From Ectocarpus siliculosus (Eukaryota > Sar > Phaeophyceae > Ectocarpales > Ectocarpaceae): a stretch of 64,000 nucleotides of DNA. Where the stretch lies: NCBI GenBank assembly GCA_000310025.1, contig FN649726.1:1797634-1861633 (forward strand). Reading direction: 5' to 3'. A model generated the notes under the pieces. The model was not told where the DNA came from. It saw only the letters and a program-made list of their open reading frames with translations, and searched no databases. Positions 60,713-64,000 of the stretch are shown piece by piece (within the stretch, counting starts at the first letter, position 1; each line of letters begins with the position of its first letter). The position numbers and the translations under genes are program-made.

Positions 60713-62650
60713 TGAACTTCTTGTGTGTGCGCAAAGTGTGCGCAGGTAGGTTTTGTGAGTGTGAGGTACGTTCTTGTCGTGGGTGTGCCGGTCTATTTTT
60801 CCCAATTTTGGCGAGCTACGGTAGCTGGCTCTTTCTTCGTATCAGGTTGTTGACTTTGAGGCAGTGATACATGGCTTAGGCGAAGAAATGCACTTACGAG
60901 CAAGGGTTGCGGTGTTTCTCCTCGCGAGTTATCTAGCCTTGGGGTAGTTGACCTAAATATTCTGCGTGTTGGCGCTCTTCGTGCAGAGAGGCTCGCGTCT
61001 GCTGGCATCTCCTTGCGTTTCGGCTCTCCGACGAAGCGATGAATGGTGTCTGGGTTCTATAGCAAAACGAGAATAAACGTGTAAAAAGAGTCAAAGGGAA
61101 GTGAATACAACTTATCACCCCAAGCTAGAGTCGATACGCTGGTCTCACCACCAACAACAGCAGGTAGGGGTCATCTCGGCAACCAACATTTCAAGAGCTT
61201 GGTCCGGCCACCCCCATGCAACAAAAGCTGACACCGGGCGGCTGAATTCTCCACATGAAAGAAAACAATCGGTGAGGCCGACGATGCGCGTGGCCTACGT
61301 TTCTTCGTTTAAGCATCCCCTTGCGAACAAGTAGTCCGGCTCCTCCTGTCCTCCAAGCAAGTGCGGTTTTTTCGACGTAGAGATGAAGGCTTGGCATCTT
61401 TCAGCCCACTCTTTGTCCCGTGGAGGAAAATGTTACGGAAGTAAGTATCGAAATTAAGTTTTGAGATCGCCCCCAGCCAATCCGCACTGGTTGAGTTGTC
61501 TTGGTTCGTCGTGAGCGTGCCACGCCTACCCTTGGAACTCCCAGGTTCCCGAGTGAGTGGTGGCGCGTACCGTACGTAGTGTTCGATTCTTGGTCTTGAG
61601 GGTTTGCGGGGTGTGTAGCATTTTGACGCGCACCTGGGTGTCTTTGATCGTATGTATGTCGTCGTGCGCCGAGGCGAGAGTCCCACGGGAGCGAACATGG
61701 CATGATGAACACTCAAATCCGTCCGGTGGAAGCGATAGAGAGGCGATTTGAGGGGGTAAACAAGAGTAAAGTGGAATGGGAACCTGTTCTTGCCTCGATC
61801 TTGATCCTTCTACGCAAGTCGGCGGTCCTCAATTACGGTACCCTCCATAGCGGAATGCCCTCTATAGTCGCACCGAAAGGTGTCAAGTGTAGGGAAATGG
61901 CTTAAGCCAGTGCAAACCCGAAGGTGAATACGTTCCGGCCTAGTAAGGGGACATGAGTTTCTTGTCTCAGTCAGTGATGTCCGATTTTTTTCTGTTCCTG
62001 GTTCGCTTGGCCTCACGTGAATAGATACCTCAAGCGACTGATGCTGACCTTCATTCGGTGTTTGATTGCTCAAGAGACCTCTAACCAAATTTCTGCCGAT
62101 GGGATCATAAATTGCTGCCGTCACACAACATGTGTTCGATCGAACACCCGTCTCGAGTCAATCAAAAACCATTTCACGATGATATTGCCGGAAACGGGAT
62201 GAAAGAGGAAGCCCAGATGCTTCAAATGATGATGAAAAAAAATGGGCACCCCCCGAACGGCCACAAGACCAAAGAAATGACAAACGAATATACGTCCACC
62301 GACGAACGGCATTCACCAGAAGTGATAAGGCCTGCCGTCGTAAACACAAGGACCACAGGGCTTTGAAACACGAGCAAGTTCTTGGTCGGCCTATGACACG
62401 CTTGTATAGTCGTAGTCGTGTGCTTGCTGTTCATTCACTCAAGTTTACTGCCATTCATTCACATAGACCCCGCCAACATTGCGTGCGCTTGTTCTCGACG
62501 CTGAGCGGGACGTGCGCAGGGAATAGCCTGACATCAAACAAGTCATAGTTCTGGTCTTGTGACGGTAAAAGGGTGGTATTACTGGACAGCTGCTGCCGCT
62601 GAATACTTCGAAGTATTACGTTTTCTCCGCGACGATAATCACATAGACAG
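60713..62650. other. 3' flank of the J-protein gene, no supported coding exon
   Basis: The largest open frame is about 135 codons on the minus strand (61716-61309). It lacks recognisable motifs and splice context. The 3' UTR of DNAJC17 is presumably within the first few hundred bases. Confidence 0.4.
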
Positions 62651-62773
62651 GCTCCGTAGATCCGGGGGAGGATAGAAATATGCCGGCTCCGAGATGGCGG
62701 ACATGACGAAACAGGCGGGCGTCCATCTTGTCTTCTCGCCTCGATCGCCAACATCGCACAAGAAAAGGCTGCG

Positions 62774-63688
62774 ATGCCGAAAGCCGTGGACAGATCGCCA
62801 GAACGCAAGCTGGAGACGTGGCGATCGCAAGCTGCTCCTCAGAACTCGCCGCAGAGCAAACGGCGGCTCGGTGGCGCGCCCTTGACCCACCACACTACCT
62901 TACCGTCCGCAGCTGGAAAACAACGGAGAGGAAGCAAAACAGGCGAAAGGGGCAGGCGACGTCCGCGCCACTGTCGCCGCCGAGCCCACGCGCGTGCCAA
63001 AGCCAACGCCAAGCTTAGGCTGGTTCCAAAGCCCCTTTTACGGCGGCCTCTTCCTCTGACCAGCCGCTTTCTTTGCCCGCACATGCGCTCGCGCCAGACA
63101 AATGGCTCGAAAGCAAGCAGGCCTGGCGTAGCGCGTGAGCTTCAAATACAACACAGCAAGGGCACAAAAAGGTCCACAGGGCACTCAAGGGCACACAATG
63201 TGCACGTGTACCAGGAAGGCAAAATTGTACGGCAATGCTTCGCGATGGCGTCGGGGGGGTACAAAAGTAGCGCGCACAAAAAAGCATGGGTGACTTCGAC
63301 AAGGAACCTCATTTCTCTGCTCGCGCTGACTGAAAACATCTTCAGCAAAAAATGCCAAAGAGCTTTGGGAGTCTTCCTCGGCCTAGAGGCGAACTATGAC
63401 TGGTTAGTCCAATATTTGCCCCAACAAAAAAACCAAGCCAAAACGTGTAAGCACATGGAAATTAGTGTCACAATGAACAAAGCTTCGTTGAAAAAAACAG
63501 GCTCGTTCCTAGGCATGAAGTTCAATTTTTTTCGACACGCTCAAATCAATTTTAACTATCATCAAACAAAAAAAAAAACGCGGCTTGCCGTGGTTTTGAG
63601 AGAGCGCTTCTTGCCGAACGCCCTTCCCGTCCAATCGTCCAAATCTCGCACGGTATGCCCGTTTTCTCCCTCCCTCCCTCCACATTGA
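62774..63688 (+). CDS. Uncharacterised 304-codon open frame, doubtful
   Basis: An uninterrupted frame, Arg/Lys/Ser-rich in the first half and with ordinary composition later (ENIFSKKCQRALGVFLGLEA). No domain is recognised. The length is unusual for chance, but the poly-A-like tracts that it reads as Lys and the lack of splice context argue for caution. It could be an exon of a gene continuing past the window or non-coding. Confidence 0.2.
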   Translation: MPKAVDRSPERKLETWRSQAAPQNSPQSKRRLGGAPLTHHTTLPSAAGKQRRGSKTGERGRRRPRHCRRRAHARAKANAKLRLVPKPLLRRPLPLTSRFLCPHMRSRQTNGSKASRPGVARELQIQHSKGTKRSTGHSRAHNVHVYQEGKIVRQCFAMASGGYKSSAHKKAWVTSTRNLISLLALTENIFSKKCQRALGVFLGLEANYDWLVQYLPQQKNQAKTCKHMEISVTMNKASLKKTGSFLGMKFNFFRHAQINFNYHQTKKKTRLAVVLRERFLPNALPVQSSKSRTVCPFSPSLPPH

Positions 63689-63967
63689 TGAGCATCCATC
63701 CCTCTACGCAAAAGCTTGGCATCCCGTTGTGCGCTCAGCTAGAACTCCAAAGCGCATATCTGCATCCCGTGGCATTTCATCGCCGCTCCTCCCTCCCTCC
63801 CTCCCTCTCTCTCCCTCACCCGCGCACTCCGGCGATTTGGCGTGCAGACCTGTTGGACGTTAGAATGGGCCAACAATTCGACATTTCATCCTGCTCATTG
63901 ATGTCCGGCCGGCCTCGCTCAACCGCCCGTGCTCAAGAGAATCCCGCCTCCCCCCCCCCGGTCCCTA

Positions 63968-63968
63968 C

Positions 63969-64000
<32 letters not shown>
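63968..64000 (+). repeat. Poly-C run at the window end
   Basis: More than 30 consecutive C at the right edge, after other C-rich tracts. Probably adjacent to a contig end or gap, or a low-complexity assembly artefact. Confidence 0.85.

Noticed and set aside
61309..61716. 135-codon minus-strand frame
   Set aside because: No recognisable motif, no splice context and no support from neighbouring frames.
1..64000. CRISPR arrays, bacterial operons, rRNA genes
   Set aside because: No spaced palindromic repeats, Shine-Dalgarno-linked frames or rRNA-like sequence are visible, and the window is spliced eukaryotic DNA.

Overview
The window is eukaryotic nuclear DNA: intron-rich, roughly 50-55% GC by eye, with canonical GT-AG introns of about 0.2-2.2 kb, long untranslated stretches, and a 100-N scaffold gap. 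Gene architecture and style fit a stramenopile, most plausibly a brown alga of the Ectocarpus type. That assignment is inference, because no marker gene fixes it.

Layout. (1) 1-2388, plus strand: the 3' part of a Gln-rich, probably nuclear protein (exons 1-60, 761-907, 1417-2388). (2) 4770-46774, plus strand: one giant gene that I reconstruct as 52 coding exons, with a single continuous reading frame of 5,804 codons including the stop. All splice phases close, and only phase 0 and phase 1 introns are used. The encoded protein of about 5,803 residues starts with a predicted myristoylation/palmitoylation motif (MGCAPS plus a Cys cluster). It then alternates two amplified exon types. 'Head' exons carry Val-Pro-Asp nonapeptide repeats and end in a Gly-zipper-like hydrophobic segment. 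'Tail' exons carry a KKPKKGLFGG-type basic/hydrophobic motif, some preceded by 11-residue amphipathic repeats. The periodic VPD sequence recalls AHNAK/desmoyokin in style, but no homology is claimed. (3) 46775-48889: 3' untranslated and intergenic DNA. (4) 48890-48989: N gap. (5) 48990 to about 49480: an AT-richer segment whose minus strand encodes MPRSFLVKS, the metazoan SNAG repressor motif, so it is probably a foreign or mis-scaffolded piece. (6) 52632-57689, minus strand: a hnRNP L/PTB-type single-RRM protein with Ser/Arg- and Gly-rich regions, spread over five exons. (7) 58407-60712, plus strand: a two-exon DNAJC17/Cwc23-type spliceosomal J protein. (8) 60713-64000: no confidently supported gene, ending in poly-C.

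The most interesting object is the giant gene. It is an exon-cassette amplifier in which almost every array exon has symmetric phases and could be skipped, duplicated or fused without shifting the frame. Intact three-exon ancestors, single-exon fused descendants, recent tandem copies that include introns, and one exon apparently decaying (a TA-flanked MITE inserted exactly in its splice acceptor plus a frameshift) can all be seen side by side. The acylated N-terminus, Gly-zipper segments and basic tails together suggest a very long membrane- or lipid-associated scaffold; this is inference. The RRM protein and DNAJC17 are divergently placed neighbours, and both belong to pre-mRNA processing families.
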